A stretch of 46,385 nucleotides of DNA, from assembly GCA_023483915.1 (NCBI GenBank), contig JAMDEO010000163.1:1-46385 (forward strand), given 5' to 3'. The position numbers were made by a program, and so were the translations under genes. Below are positions 17,950-27,595 of the stretch, piece by piece. The notes under the pieces were generated by a model. That model did no database searches. It worked only from the letters and a program-made list of their open reading frames with translations, and had not been told where the DNA came from. Positions within the stretch are counted from its first letter, which is position 1, and every line of letters begins with the position of its first letter. This stretch comes from Actinomycetota bacterium. GTDB lineage: Bacteria; Actinomycetota; Thermoleophilia; RBG-16-64-13.

Positions 17950-18720
17950 TTAGTGCTCCCCGTGATGATGCCCGCAAGTGCTTTCTGATTGTTCTATGTC
18001 GCCCCTGAGAAATGCCTCAATCGCTTCGGTTGCGGGGCCACTGACACCGCAGTACAGTTTGAAGCCATGCATCTTCAGAGCCTGCTGCATGGGTGCCCCC
18101 ATCCCTCCAGCCAGGATCACTTCGACTCTCTGCTCCTTGAGAAAGCCCGCGATACCGGCATGGTTGTGTTGCATGCCCTGCAGTTCGAAGAGCGAAGTCC
18201 TCTCGATCTTCCTGTCCGCTGTATCGGCGATCAGGAAAGCTCGAGTGCTTCCAAAGTGGGCATTCACGTCCCCGTTTAAAAAGGGCACAGCTACGATCAT
18301 CGTTTCTCCTTCGTTAGAAGATCCTTCTGCCTGCTCGGCGCCAGACGACAAGCCGGCCTGCCCGGCGCCGGGCATCGAGGCGGCCACGGAGCTCTCCGCG
18401 ACCAAGACCACGGTAACTGGTCCGCCTTCTACGCAGATCCCCTTCTCGAGAACCAGCGCCTCGGTGATGACGCGATGGGCACGCTCAGCCATACGGCTGA
18501 CAGTTGACCCAGAAACACCTAGTCTCTTACCCGCATTTGCCTGCGTCATACCCTCGAGATGAAGCAGCCGCAAAGCCTCCAACTCATCAAAGGCCAAGCG
18601 CAAGCTCTCCAGGTTCCTCGCAGGAACCCCTGCCGGACCGAAAAGCCTCGTCCCGGGCAGACATTCCAAACAACGCCACTTGGCTGGGCGGGGCAACAAT
18701 CCCTCCGGGACGTTTTGCAT
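17950..18720 (-). CDS. DUF134 (HTH) - NifX/NifB-like Fe-Mo-cofactor-binding domain fusion
   Basis: N-term FGPAGVPARNLESLRLAFDELEALRLLHLEGMTQANAGKRLGVSGSTVSRMAERAHRVITEALVLEKGICVEGG (DUF134); C-term IVAVPFLNGDVNAHFGSTRAFLIADTADRKIE...EVILAGGMGAPMQQALKMHGFKLYCGVSGPATEAIEAFLRGD (NifX-like). Confidence 0.88.
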   Translation of the reverse strand: MQNVPEGLLPRPAKWRCLECLPGTRLFGPAGVPARNLESLRLAFDELEALRLLHLEGMTQANAGKRLGVSGSTVSRMAERAHRVITEALVLEKGICVEGGPVTVVLVAESSVAASMPGAGQAGLSSGAEQAEGSSNEGETMIVAVPFLNGDVNAHFGSTRAFLIADTADRKIERTSLFELQGMQHNHAGIAGFLKEQRVEVILAGGMGAPMQQALKMHGFKLYCGVSGPATEAIEAFLRGDIEQSESTCGHHHGEH

Positions 18721-18782
18721 ATATTTGCATTATACCCAAGGGAATTGCCGGGTCAAGAGCTCTGGGCGCCGCATTTTAACAA

Positions 18783-18800
18783 ATTGCGAAATTGTGCAAT
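18783..18800. promoter_or_regulatory. Candidate operator for the ArsR-family regulator
   Basis: ATTGC-N8-GCAAT palindrome between the divergent DUF134 gene and the ArsR gene, immediately upstream of the latter, in a locally AT-rich stretch. Confidence 0.4.
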
Positions 18801-18809
18801 AATGATGCC

Positions 18810-19133
18810 GTGAATGAGGATCGCCAGCGTTACGCCATGCACGCAGCCGTTTTTGCGGCGCTCTCGAACCCCACGCGCCACGAGTTGATGCACCTTCTGT
18901 GTAAGGGCCCTCGAACCCCGAGCGAGTTGGCCGACGCCCTCCAAGTGAGCAAGCCCAATCTGTCTCAACATCTCGCTTTGCTGCAACGGGAGGGTCTCGC
19001 GAAACGCTCTCGGCAGAACGGAAAGGTGCTCTGGGAGGTGGTGGATCCTCGTCTTTCTCAGGCCTGCGAACTCATCGACGAGATCCTCGCCCGTGAACTA
19101 GCCAATAGGACTCAAGTGCTGGAGAGAAAATGA
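18810..19133 (+). CDS. ArsR-family HTH regulator
   Basis: FAALSNPTRHELMHLLCKGPRTPSELADALQVSKPNLSQHLALLQREGLAKRSRQNGKVLWEVVDPRLSQACELI. Confidence 0.9.
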   Translation: MNEDRQRYAMHAAVFAALSNPTRHELMHLLCKGPRTPSELADALQVSKPNLSQHLALLQREGLAKRSRQNGKVLWEVVDPRLSQACELIDEILARELANRTQVLERK

Positions 19134-19327
19134 TTCTAACCAACCCCCATTCCTGCCCGCAAAACCATGCCTGTCCCGCCGTGCGTGCCTGTCCCGCGGG
19201 AGCCGTCGTTCAGGACGATATCTTCTCGGCCCCCCATATCGATTATGACCTGTGCATGGATTGCGGCGTCTGCACCCGCGTGTGCCGGGTCTTTACCCAG
19301 GTAATGGAGGAGGTGGGGGTGCACTGA
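19130..19327 (+). CDS. 4Fe-4S ferredoxin-like protein
   Basis: CPQNHACPAVRACPAGAVVQDD...IDYDLCMDCGVCTRVCRVF; start overlaps ArsR stop (ATGA). Confidence 0.8.
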   Translation: MILTNPHSCPQNHACPAVRACPAGAVVQDDIFSAPHIDYDLCMDCGVCTRVCRVFTQVMEEVGVH

Positions 19328-19527
19328 TGTCCCAGATCGATCTCGTTTGTAGGCAATGCAAACATGCTTTTTCGGTGTTCACCCGCGGTGCTCCCGTCAA
19401 AGACAAGCAGAAGCGATGCCCCGAGTGCGAGTCGAAATCTGTGCGCCAAACCTTCGCCAGCTTTCTTCGCAACGGACCGCTGTCGGATCCAAACTGCGGC
19501 CTTCCACGCTGCACCACATACGGCTGA
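19327..19527 (+). CDS. FmdB-like zinc ribbon protein
   Basis: LVCRQCKHAFSVFTRGAPVKDKQKRCPECESKSVRQTFASFLRNGPLSDPNCG. Confidence 0.75.
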   Translation: MSQIDLVCRQCKHAFSVFTRGAPVKDKQKRCPECESKSVRQTFASFLRNGPLSDPNCGLPRCTTYG

Positions 19528-19596
19528 GGTTGATCCCAGCGACGCGGTTGCGTCGTTACAGTTAGATCAGCCGGTATGGTGCGACACAGGCTTCTC

Positions 19597-19977
19597 TCAT
19601 CCCGCCGGACGGTTGTCCTCCATGTCGACGCAGCCTTCTTGGGGTTCGGTGGGAGGGGAGACATATTGGAGGCCGTAGTATTGGCACAGCTTCGCCTGCT
19701 CGGTCTCAGTTAGGACTGACTCGTCCTCAACCTTTGGCGCGCCCTTGATCCTTTCGTTCGTATGCGCTACGGAAAGGCGGTCGCCTGAGCGTCGAACCTC
19801 TTTTGCCGGGACAAACGCCTTCTTTGCCCCGAAGTGGCCTGTATTCACGACCAGCCACTTGAGCTCACCGGTGGCATCGCCAAAACGCACGTCCTCGACC
19901 GTGCCGATCTTGCTGCCGTCCACATCGAACAGATCGTGGCCCGTCCATTCTGTTTCCAGCTCGCCGTCTCGTGCCAT
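19597..19977 (-). CDS. PRC-barrel domain protein
   Basis: GHDLFDVDGSKIGTVEDVRFGDATGELKWLVVNTGHFGAKKAFVPAKEVRRSGDRLSVAHTNERIKGAP. Confidence 0.85.
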   Translation of the reverse strand: MARDGELETEWTGHDLFDVDGSKIGTVEDVRFGDATGELKWLVVNTGHFGAKKAFVPAKEVRRSGDRLSVAHTNERIKGAPKVEDESVLTETEQAKLCQYYGLQYVSPPTEPQEGCVDMEDNRPAG

Positions 19978-20120
19978 AGCTGCTCCCTCCAAAGAGATGG
20001 ATCTGACTGCCTTTACCTACCCGGCACGTGGGACGTGGGAAACGCCCTATCTGGAACATGTGATTGCCGTCCGGACGTTTAGTATCATTGATTGCGTCCA
20101 ACTCCAAGAGGACGTGATAG

Positions 20121-22232
20121 ATGCTCAGGTCACTCCTGTATCCTTCGAGTGTTGCCGTCATGGGCGCTTCTCGTACGCCCGGGAAAGTGGGCAACGCGGT
20201 GCTCGCCAACCTGGTCGAGGGGGGCTTCGAAGGCGAGATCATTCCCGTGAACCCACACGGGGGCGAGCTGATGGGGCTCAAGATCTACGCCAGCCTTGAA
20301 GAGTACGGCAAACCCATAGACATGAGCGTCATAGCCGTACCCACAACAAAGGTCAAAGATGCCGTACTCAGCTCGCTCAAGGCCAAGGCGAAGACCGTGG
20401 TTATCATCACCGCGGGGTTCAAAGAGGTGGATGAGGCCGGAGCGCGACTGGAAAGCGAGATCGCCGAGCTCTGCCGTAGGCACGGGGCGAGATTGGTGGG
20501 CCCCAACTCCCTGGGCGTGATCAACACTCACCATAAGCTCAACGCGGCCTTCGCCAGCCATATGCCCAAGGCGGGAGGAATATCGATCTTGTCCCAGTCC
20601 GGAGCGCTGTGCTCGGCAATCCTCGACTGGGCGGCATCCCGCAAGGTGGGGATCGCCACGCTGCTCAGTATGGGAAACAAGGCGGACTTGTCCGAGACCG
20701 ACTTCCTCGCCGCCTTTCAATGTGACGAAGATACTAAGGTCGTCGCCGGCTATCTGGAGAGCATCAACAACGGAGACGAATTCATCCGGGTCGCAGAATC
20801 GCTCGCGACCACAAAACCAATCGTGATCCTCAAGGGAGGAACCACGATTGAGGGCTCGAAAGCGGCCTCTTCTCACACCGGGGCGTTGGCGGGAGCAGAC
20901 ACCGCCTATGAGGCCGCTTTCAAACGAGCGGGGATTATCAGAGCGGACACATTCGAGTCCTTGTTCGACATCGCGACTGCGTTTGCCATGCAGCCCCTCC
21001 CCAAGGGAAACAGGGTCGCAATAATCACAAACGCCGGGGGACCGGGGACCATGGCTGCCGATGCGGTTGCCCGTGCGGGCATGCGAATGGCAGAGATCGA
21101 TCCACAAATCTCGCAGGCCCTGAGCGCCAAACTTCCAGCGGCCGCTCGCGTGGGCAATCCCATCGACGTCCTTGAAGATGCCAGCCCCGCGCGCTACGCG
21201 CTCGCAATGGAGGCCATCCAGACCGATCCCGGTGTAGATGCGCTCATAGTGATCCTGACCCCTCAAGCTATGACAAAAGCGCCTGAGACCGCGCGAGCAA
21301 TCGCAGAAAGCGTGCAGGCGAACAAGCCGGTGCTGGCTGCGTTCATGGGCGGTGACGAAATCTATCTAGGCCGCCAAGAGCTTGCCCTCGCCAACTTGCC
21401 CAACTACCCGTCGCCGGAACGAGCGGCGGCCGCTCTCAAGGCGATGCTCGACTACACGGCATGGCGTCTGCAGCCGCCCCGAGTGGTGGCCCGCTTCCCC
21501 GTGAACCGGCGTTTGATCAAGAGCATCATTTCTCGTCAGCTCCGCTTGGAAAGAACATACCTGGGCGAAGTCCGCGCCAAGGAGATCCTCAGGGCCTGCG
21601 ACTTCGTTGTGCCGGATGGCCGGTTGGTAAGCACGGTCGAGGAGGCGATCGAGGTCGGCTCGCAACTCGGGTACCCGCTGGCCATGAAGATTGTCTCTCC
21701 CGACATCATCCACAAGTCAGACGTGGGCGGGGTCAAACTTGGCCTGAACACGCGTCGAGAGGTGGCCGACTCGTTTGAGTTGATGATGGTCCGGGTCGCG
21801 CGGATGGCCCCGCAGGCGTTCTTGGAGGGCGTCTACCTCGAACGCATGGTCCCGAAGGGCCGAGAGGTCATTCTGGGGATGACCCGAGATCCACAATTCG
21901 GTCCGATGCTCATGTTCGGACTCGGTGGTGTCTTTGTGGACATCATGCAAGATGTAACGTTCCATCTCGCTCCCATCACCTCTGCTGAAGCCATGGGTAT
22001 GCTGGTGGGGACCCGCTCCTTCAGGCTGCTCGAAGGCTTCCGCGGCGAGGAAGGCGTCGACATCACGGTAATTGCCGAAGCGCTGCAGCGGATCAGCCAA
22101 TTGGTGACCGACTTTCCGCAGATCGCGGAACTCGACATCAACCCGTTCATGGTCGGGGGGCCCGGGGAAAAGCCGGTGGTGGTCGATGCGCGAATCAAGC
22201 TGGCGCCCGGAGGCAAGCCATGGCCAGCGTGA
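20121..22232 (+). CDS. ADP-forming acyl-CoA synthetase (acetate--CoA ligase, fused alpha-beta)
   Basis: LLYPSSVAVMGASRTPGKVGNAVLANLVEGGFEGEIIPVNPHG; ILSQSGALCSAILDWAASRKVGIATLLSMGNKADL; ATP-grasp part YPLAMKIVSPDIIHKSDVGGVKLGL. Confidence 0.93.
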   Translation: MLRSLLYPSSVAVMGASRTPGKVGNAVLANLVEGGFEGEIIPVNPHGGELMGLKIYASLEEYGKPIDMSVIAVPTTKVKDAVLSSLKAKAKTVVIITAGFKEVDEAGARLESEIAELCRRHGARLVGPNSLGVINTHHKLNAAFASHMPKAGGISILSQSGALCSAILDWAASRKVGIATLLSMGNKADLSETDFLAAFQCDEDTKVVAGYLESINNGDEFIRVAESLATTKPIVILKGGTTIEGSKAASSHTGALAGADTAYEAAFKRAGIIRADTFESLFDIATAFAMQPLPKGNRVAIITNAGGPGTMAADAVARAGMRMAEIDPQISQALSAKLPAAARVGNPIDVLEDASPARYALAMEAIQTDPGVDALIVILTPQAMTKAPETARAIAESVQANKPVLAAFMGGDEIYLGRQELALANLPNYPSPERAAAALKAMLDYTAWRLQPPRVVARFPVNRRLIKSIISRQLRLERTYLGEVRAKEILRACDFVVPDGRLVSTVEEAIEVGSQLGYPLAMKIVSPDIIHKSDVGGVKLGLNTRREVADSFELMMVRVARMAPQAFLEGVYLERMVPKGREVILGMTRDPQFGPMLMFGLGGVFVDIMQDVTFHLAPITSAEAMGMLVGTRSFRLLEGFRGEEGVDITVIAEALQRISQLVTDFPQIAELDINPFMVGGPGEKPVVVDARIKLAPGGKPWPA

Positions 22233-24136
22233 GCACCGAGCGTTACGACGCCGACTGGCAGAGCAAATACAGGAACATGGTCATGACCGCCGAGCAGGCG
22301 GTATCGCACGTCAGGCCGGGCCAGCGAGTCCTCGTGGGCACCGGCGGAGCTCAGCCCTTGCGTCTGGTGCGGGCGCTCGTCGCCCGCCACACATACCTTG
22401 CCGACCTGCAGGTCCTGCAATCACTGACGTTCGGCGAGGCCCCTTACGCTCTCGAGGAGCTGTCTGACTACTTCTCGGTCAACACATTCTTCGTCTCCGC
22501 CAACATCAGGAGCGTGGTTCAGAAGGGATATGGCCATTACACGCCCATATCGCTCTCGGAAATACCGCGGCTTCTTGGCAGCGGGGAGTTGCCCCTCGAT
22601 GTCGCCATGATTCAGGTGTCGCCCCCAGACGCGCAGGGACGCTGCAGCTTGGGCATCTCGGTCGATATCGTCAAGTCGGCCGCCGCAAATGCGGGCCTTG
22701 TGATAGCCCAGGTGAATCCGCAGATGCCTTGGACCTTGGGCAACAGCTTCCTCAGCGTGCTCGACTTGGACATCCTTGTCCCTGCGGACGAACCGTTGAT
22801 AGAGGCGACTACTCTCGGTCCGGTAGATCATACGAGTATGGGTGGACCGGCGGAGCCCGCCGAGGACGTGGTGCGCGCGATCGGACAGAACGTCGCCTCA
22901 CTCGTAGAGGATGGCTCCACCCTGGAACTGGGTCTCGGCCACATCCCCCAGGCCGTTATTCCTTTCCTGAAGAAGAAGACCAATCTGGGCATCCATTCCG
23001 AGCTGATAACAGACGCGATAATAGATCTGATCGAGTCGGGCGCAATCACCGGCAGCCAGAAGTCCACCGACCGCGGGAAGATCGTTACCTCGCTCGCTAT
23101 CGGCACGAAACGACTCTACGACTATGTCGATAACAACCCGCGTTTCTCCTTCAACCCCACCGAGTACGTGAATGATCCCTTGGTCATCGGCCAGCAAAAC
23201 AAGATGGTGGCGGTAAACACCGCCCTCGAGGTTGACCTGACCGGCCAAGTGTGCGCCGACTCGCTGGGCACGAGCTTCTACTCCGGCGTGGGCGGGCAGG
23301 CCGATTTCAGCCAGGGTGCCGGGCGCTCACCGGGCGGACGCGTCATTATCGCCCTTCCCTCTACCGCCGATGGCGGTTCGGTGTCACGAATCGTGGCCCC
23401 CCTCAAGCCAGGGGCGGGAGTTGTAACCACCCGAGTCGCGGTCCACTATGTGGTGACGGAGTACGGGATCGCGTATCTGCGGGGGAAGAACGTCCAGGAG
23501 CGGGTCATGGCCCTCATCACGATCGCCCATCCGGACTTTCGCGAGGAGCTTCTGACCAAGGCGGTGGAGAGCCACTGGGTTCACCCCGAGATGGCGGACG
23601 TGGAGGGCCGCTTCTTTGTGGGACCCGAGGAGGTCCGCACGACGACCGTGCTCGACGATGGGACGCAGATCAGCTTCCGGGCGATGGGCCCCACAGACGA
23701 GCCCGCCACCAGGGATCTGTTCTATTCACTGTCGCGAGAAACCCTATATTACCGCTATATGTCGCATCTGGAGAGAATCCCGCGTAAGCAACTTCGCAAC
23801 TACGTCTACATCGATCACCGCAACGAAGTGGCGATCGTGGGCACGCTTCGCGAAGCCCACGGCGAAGAGATCATCGCCATCGGGGGATACTACCTTGATC
23901 AGAAGACGAACCGGGCCGAGGTCGCCTTCATAGTACGGGATGATTGGCAGAGGCGAGGCATCGGCACGTTCATCATGAAGCATCTGATCGGCATCGCCAA
24001 GCGCAACGGCATCGCCGGGTTCACCGCCGAGGTCCTTATCGGCAACAAGCCAATGCAGGCGGTCCTAGACCACAGTGCGCTGACGGTCCGGCGTACCGTG
24101 GAAGAAGGCGTGGTTCACTACGACCTCGACTTCTGA
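22220..24136 (+). CDS. Acetyl-CoA hydrolase/CoA-transferase fused to a C-terminal GNAT domain
   Basis: CoA-transferase: ELGLGHIPQAVIPFLKKKTNLGIHSELITDAIIDLIESGAITG, VRVAVHYVVTEYGIAYLRGKNVQERVMALITIAHPDFRE; GNAT: VAFIVRDDWQRRGIGTFIMKHLIGIAKRNGIAGFTAEVL. Confidence 0.92.
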   Translation: MASVSTERYDADWQSKYRNMVMTAEQAVSHVRPGQRVLVGTGGAQPLRLVRALVARHTYLADLQVLQSLTFGEAPYALEELSDYFSVNTFFVSANIRSVVQKGYGHYTPISLSEIPRLLGSGELPLDVAMIQVSPPDAQGRCSLGISVDIVKSAAANAGLVIAQVNPQMPWTLGNSFLSVLDLDILVPADEPLIEATTLGPVDHTSMGGPAEPAEDVVRAIGQNVASLVEDGSTLELGLGHIPQAVIPFLKKKTNLGIHSELITDAIIDLIESGAITGSQKSTDRGKIVTSLAIGTKRLYDYVDNNPRFSFNPTEYVNDPLVIGQQNKMVAVNTALEVDLTGQVCADSLGTSFYSGVGGQADFSQGAGRSPGGRVIIALPSTADGGSVSRIVAPLKPGAGVVTTRVAVHYVVTEYGIAYLRGKNVQERVMALITIAHPDFREELLTKAVESHWVHPEMADVEGRFFVGPEEVRTTTVLDDGTQISFRAMGPTDEPATRDLFYSLSRETLYYRYMSHLERIPRKQLRNYVYIDHRNEVAIVGTLREAHGEEIIAIGGYYLDQKTNRAEVAFIVRDDWQRRGIGTFIMKHLIGIAKRNGIAGFTAEVLIGNKPMQAVLDHSALTVRRTVEEGVVHYDLDF

Positions 24137-26169
24137 CCGTATTCGTCACGCAAGCACCGGCGCATGACCTTGTTCGATGCCGTGCGGGGAAGCGTATCCA
24201 CGAGCACCACGTCATGAATCTTGAAGAGCGGATTGAGCTTGCCGGCTATGGCGCGCTGCATCTCTTTCTTGAGGGCATCCGTGGCGACTGAACCGCTGTC
24301 ATCCATGACCGCGTAGACGATGAGCTGGCTCGGTCCGCCTTCAGGCGGGTTGAACCCGATCGCGGCGGTCTCCCCGACGCCGTCGACGGCATTCAAGGTT
24401 CGCTCGATCTCGGTCGAGCTCACCTTGATGCCCCCCAAGTTCATGGTGTCGTCCGCGCGGCCGTGACCCCTGTAGTAGCCACCCGGCAACTCTTCGATCT
24501 CGTCGCCGTGCCTGCGCAGTACCTCGCCATTGGGGCCAGGAGGTGTGCCTTCGTAGTACACCTCGTGGTGATCCTTGTTCAGGAGCCTATTGGAAAGGCC
24601 GATGGAGGGGGGCACGAGGTACAGCTCTCCGCTCTTTGCCGGTTTTCCCAGCTCGTCGAGGATGTACAAATCGAGGCCAAAGCAAGGAGTGGTAAACGTT
24701 GCCGGTGAAGCCGGTTGGACGATGGTGCCGGATATGTAGCCGCCCCCGATCTCCGTTCCCCCGCAATACTCGATGATGGGGCGGTACCTCGCCAACGACA
24801 TCAGATAGAGATAGTCGTCGGCGTTCGAGCACTCCCCGGTGGAGCTGAACAACTTCATCGACGACCAGTCGACCCCCTGAGCTGCGCCGGTTTGTTGCCA
24901 GGCCTTGACGATACTGGGGACAACGCCAAGGATGTTCACTTGGGCATCCTGGACGAACTCGCAGAACTCCCGAGTAACCGGCGCCCCGTAGAACAGGGCC
25001 ATCGTGGCGCGATTCAACAGGCTTGCGTAGATATGCCAAGGGCCCATCATCCACCCTATGCTGGTGGGCCACGCGACCACCTCGCCAGGCTTGATGTCAT
25101 GGTGGAGGTGGGCGTCCGCCCCGCACTTGATCGGGGTCGTGTGCGTCCAGGGTATGGCTTTCGGTTCCCCCGTCGTGCCCGACGAGAACATGATATTTGT
25201 CACGTCGTCCGGGTCGCATGGAACGGGATCGAACGCGTCGTCCGCACTCAGGAAATCTTCCCACGTCACGTCTTGCTCCCGCAGCGGCAGGCTGCCAGGC
25301 GCACCCGAGAGGACCACGATCGCCCACTTGGCCCCCCCATCGACGACCTTCTGATACATGGGGAGAGTCTTGCCCGCTCGAAGCATGAGGTCCTGTGTCA
25401 CGACCGCTCCGGCCGATGAGAGGCGCAAACGCGTTTCGATCTCATGCGGAGCAAAGCTATCCGCAATGGAGGCGACCGCGTACCCGGCCTTGATCACGCC
25501 CAGATAGGCAGCTATTGCCTCCAGCGTCATGGGCATCACGATGGCAACGCTGGCGCTCCTTGGCAGGCCGGAGGCAACGAGACCCCCGGCGAACCGGTTC
25601 GAGAGCCGGTCAAGCTCACCGTAGGTGGTGACTTCAATCTTTCCGCCCTCGGCCTGGTGCACAATGGCAGGCGCGTCGGCGGGTGCTAAGAAGCAGCTCT
25701 CAGCAATGTTCAGCCGGCATTCCGGCAGCCAGCGCGGCGACTCAACACCCTGACGCAGATCGACGACCGAGGAAGGAGGCGTCTTGAACTTGATCCCCAG
25801 GGAATCGATCATCTGCCTCCAATAGGCCTCGCGGTTATCCGCAGACCACCTGTGCAGCTCGTGAACCGAGTTGAGCCCTACCTTCCGGCAAAACGTGGCG
25901 ATGTTCGACTCCGAAATCTCGGAAGGGGTGGGCGTCCACGCGGGAGCCGGGCCCAGCAAAGGATCCCTGTCTTTGAAGATGAGAGCGTGTACATATCGAT
26001 GCACCGCAAATGGGACATCGGGTGTCAGGATGTCCTGCGACACGCGTCCCCATAAATCGACAGGCGGAAGATTCTCGCTGATGTTGTTGAGCTTCTGGGC
26101 CACTTGGCGCGCAGCGTCGGGCTCCAATCCTAGGGCGCCAAGACTGTCTGGAGAAATCTCGAACGGCAC
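24118..26169 (-). CDS. AMP-binding acyl-CoA synthetase (acetyl/acetoacetyl-CoA synthetase-like)
   Basis: NIMFSSGTTGEPKAIPWTHTTPIKCGADAHLHHDI; GGTEIGGGYISGTIVQP; YYRGHGRADDTMNLGGIKVSSTEIERTLN; PRTASNKVMRRCLR. Confidence 0.92.
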   Translation of the reverse strand: MPFEISPDSLGALGLEPDAARQVAQKLNNISENLPPVDLWGRVSQDILTPDVPFAVHRYVHALIFKDRDPLLGPAPAWTPTPSEISESNIATFCRKVGLNSVHELHRWSADNREAYWRQMIDSLGIKFKTPPSSVVDLRQGVESPRWLPECRLNIAESCFLAPADAPAIVHQAEGGKIEVTTYGELDRLSNRFAGGLVASGLPRSASVAIVMPMTLEAIAAYLGVIKAGYAVASIADSFAPHEIETRLRLSSAGAVVTQDLMLRAGKTLPMYQKVVDGGAKWAIVVLSGAPGSLPLREQDVTWEDFLSADDAFDPVPCDPDDVTNIMFSSGTTGEPKAIPWTHTTPIKCGADAHLHHDIKPGEVVAWPTSIGWMMGPWHIYASLLNRATMALFYGAPVTREFCEFVQDAQVNILGVVPSIVKAWQQTGAAQGVDWSSMKLFSSTGECSNADDYLYLMSLARYRPIIEYCGGTEIGGGYISGTIVQPASPATFTTPCFGLDLYILDELGKPAKSGELYLVPPSIGLSNRLLNKDHHEVYYEGTPPGPNGEVLRRHGDEIEELPGGYYRGHGRADDTMNLGGIKVSSTEIERTLNAVDGVGETAAIGFNPPEGGPSQLIVYAVMDDSGSVATDALKKEMQRAIAGKLNPLFKIHDVVLVDTLPRTASNKVMRRCLRDEYGQKSRS

Positions 26170-26290
26170 GGCAGCCTCCCCAACTGATCAAGCTGTCCTC
26201 GACCAACATAGCCTGTTAACGTTATCACACGTCGATATCGCCGCTCTTGCTAAACTCGACATGAAAAGAGTTAAGCAGGAGCGGAACGCC

Positions 26291-27550
26291 ATGGGCAAGA
26301 AGAACGCCTTCTATGCACAGTCCGGCGGAGTGACCGCCGTCATCAACGCATCCGCTTGCGGAGTCATCGAGACTGCACGCCAGTATCCTGACGCAATGGG
26401 CAAGGTGTTCGCGGGGCGCAATGGCATCATCGGGGCCTTGACCGAGGACCTAATCGACACCTCCGAGGAACCAGACAAAGCGATCGCCGCATTGCGTCAC
26501 ACCCCTTCGGGCGCGTTCGGCTCCTGCCGTTACAAGTTGAAGAACCCGGACGAGAACCGCGGCGAGTATGAGAGGCTGATCGAAGTCTTCAAGGCCCACA
26601 ACATCGGCTATTTCTTCTACAACGGCGGTGGGGATTCAGCCGACACCTGCCTCAAGGTCTCGCAGCTCTCGCAGAGCTCCAGCGTTCCCATCCAGGCCAT
26701 CCACGTACCCAAGACGGTGGACAACGACCTGCCCGTCACCGACAACTGCCCGGGCTTCGGGTCCGTGGCCAAGTACGTCGCCGTGTCCGTACGGGAGGCC
26801 AGCTTCGATGTTCGCTCAATGGCCAAAACATCCACCAAAGTGTTCGTTCTCGAGGTCATGGGCCGTCATGCCGGCTGGATCGCCGCAGCAGGCGGACTTG
26901 CCTCCGACGCCCGCACCAAGATCCCCATCGTCATCCTCTTCCCCGAGGTCGTATTTGACAAAGACCGTTTTCTCGCCAGGGTCGACTTGCTCGTGAAGCA
27001 GTTCGGCTACTGCACTGTCGTGGTTTCAGAAGGGGTCAAGAACCCAAACGGCACCTTCCTTGCAGACCAGGGCTTGAAGGACGCCTTCGGCCATGCGCAA
27101 TTGGGCGGTGTAGCTCCAGTGGTGGCAAGTGTCATCCGGGACAATCTGAAGCTCAAGTATCACTGGGGAGTTGCGGACTATCTGCAGCGCGCGGCCCGCC
27201 ACATCGCTTCGAAGACAGATGTGGAGCAGGCATACGCAGTCGGGAAGGCTGCGGTGGAACTGGCGTTGGCCGGGAAGAACTCTGTCATGCCGACCATAGT
27301 GCGCAAATCCACACGGCCCTATGTGTGGGAAGTAGGCGCCGCTCCCTTGGAGGAAGTGGCCAACGTGGAAAAGAAGATGCCGGGGACCTACATCACGCAT
27401 GACGGCTTCGGGATCACAGATGCGTGCCGCGATTATCTGACGCCTCTCATACAAGGCGAGGACTACCCGCCCTATAAGAATGGACTTCCAGACTATGTGA
27501 CGCTGAAGAACGTAGCGGTGGCGAAGAAGCTCCCAGAGTTCAAGCTCTAA
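26291..27550 (+). CDS. 6-phosphofructokinase, probably PPi-dependent
   Basis: GGGDSADTCLK and PKTVDNDLP: Asp and Lys at the two positions that distinguish PPi-dependent from ATP-dependent PFK (Gly, Gly); MGRHAGWIAAAGGLA. Confidence 0.9.
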   Translation: MGKKNAFYAQSGGVTAVINASACGVIETARQYPDAMGKVFAGRNGIIGALTEDLIDTSEEPDKAIAALRHTPSGAFGSCRYKLKNPDENRGEYERLIEVFKAHNIGYFFYNGGGDSADTCLKVSQLSQSSSVPIQAIHVPKTVDNDLPVTDNCPGFGSVAKYVAVSVREASFDVRSMAKTSTKVFVLEVMGRHAGWIAAAGGLASDARTKIPIVILFPEVVFDKDRFLARVDLLVKQFGYCTVVVSEGVKNPNGTFLADQGLKDAFGHAQLGGVAPVVASVIRDNLKLKYHWGVADYLQRAARHIASKTDVEQAYAVGKAAVELALAGKNSVMPTIVRKSTRPYVWEVGAAPLEEVANVEKKMPGTYITHDGFGITDACRDYLTPLIQGEDYPPYKNGLPDYVTLKNVAVAKKLPEFKL

Positions 27551-27595
27551 CTCGTCTTGGCCCTAACTTGTCTTGGCGCTGGCTTGGTCGGCCTT

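Noticed and set aside
20130-21266. 378-aa minus-strand ORF
   Set aside because: Antisense to the ADP-forming acyl-CoA synthetase; no recognisable domain.
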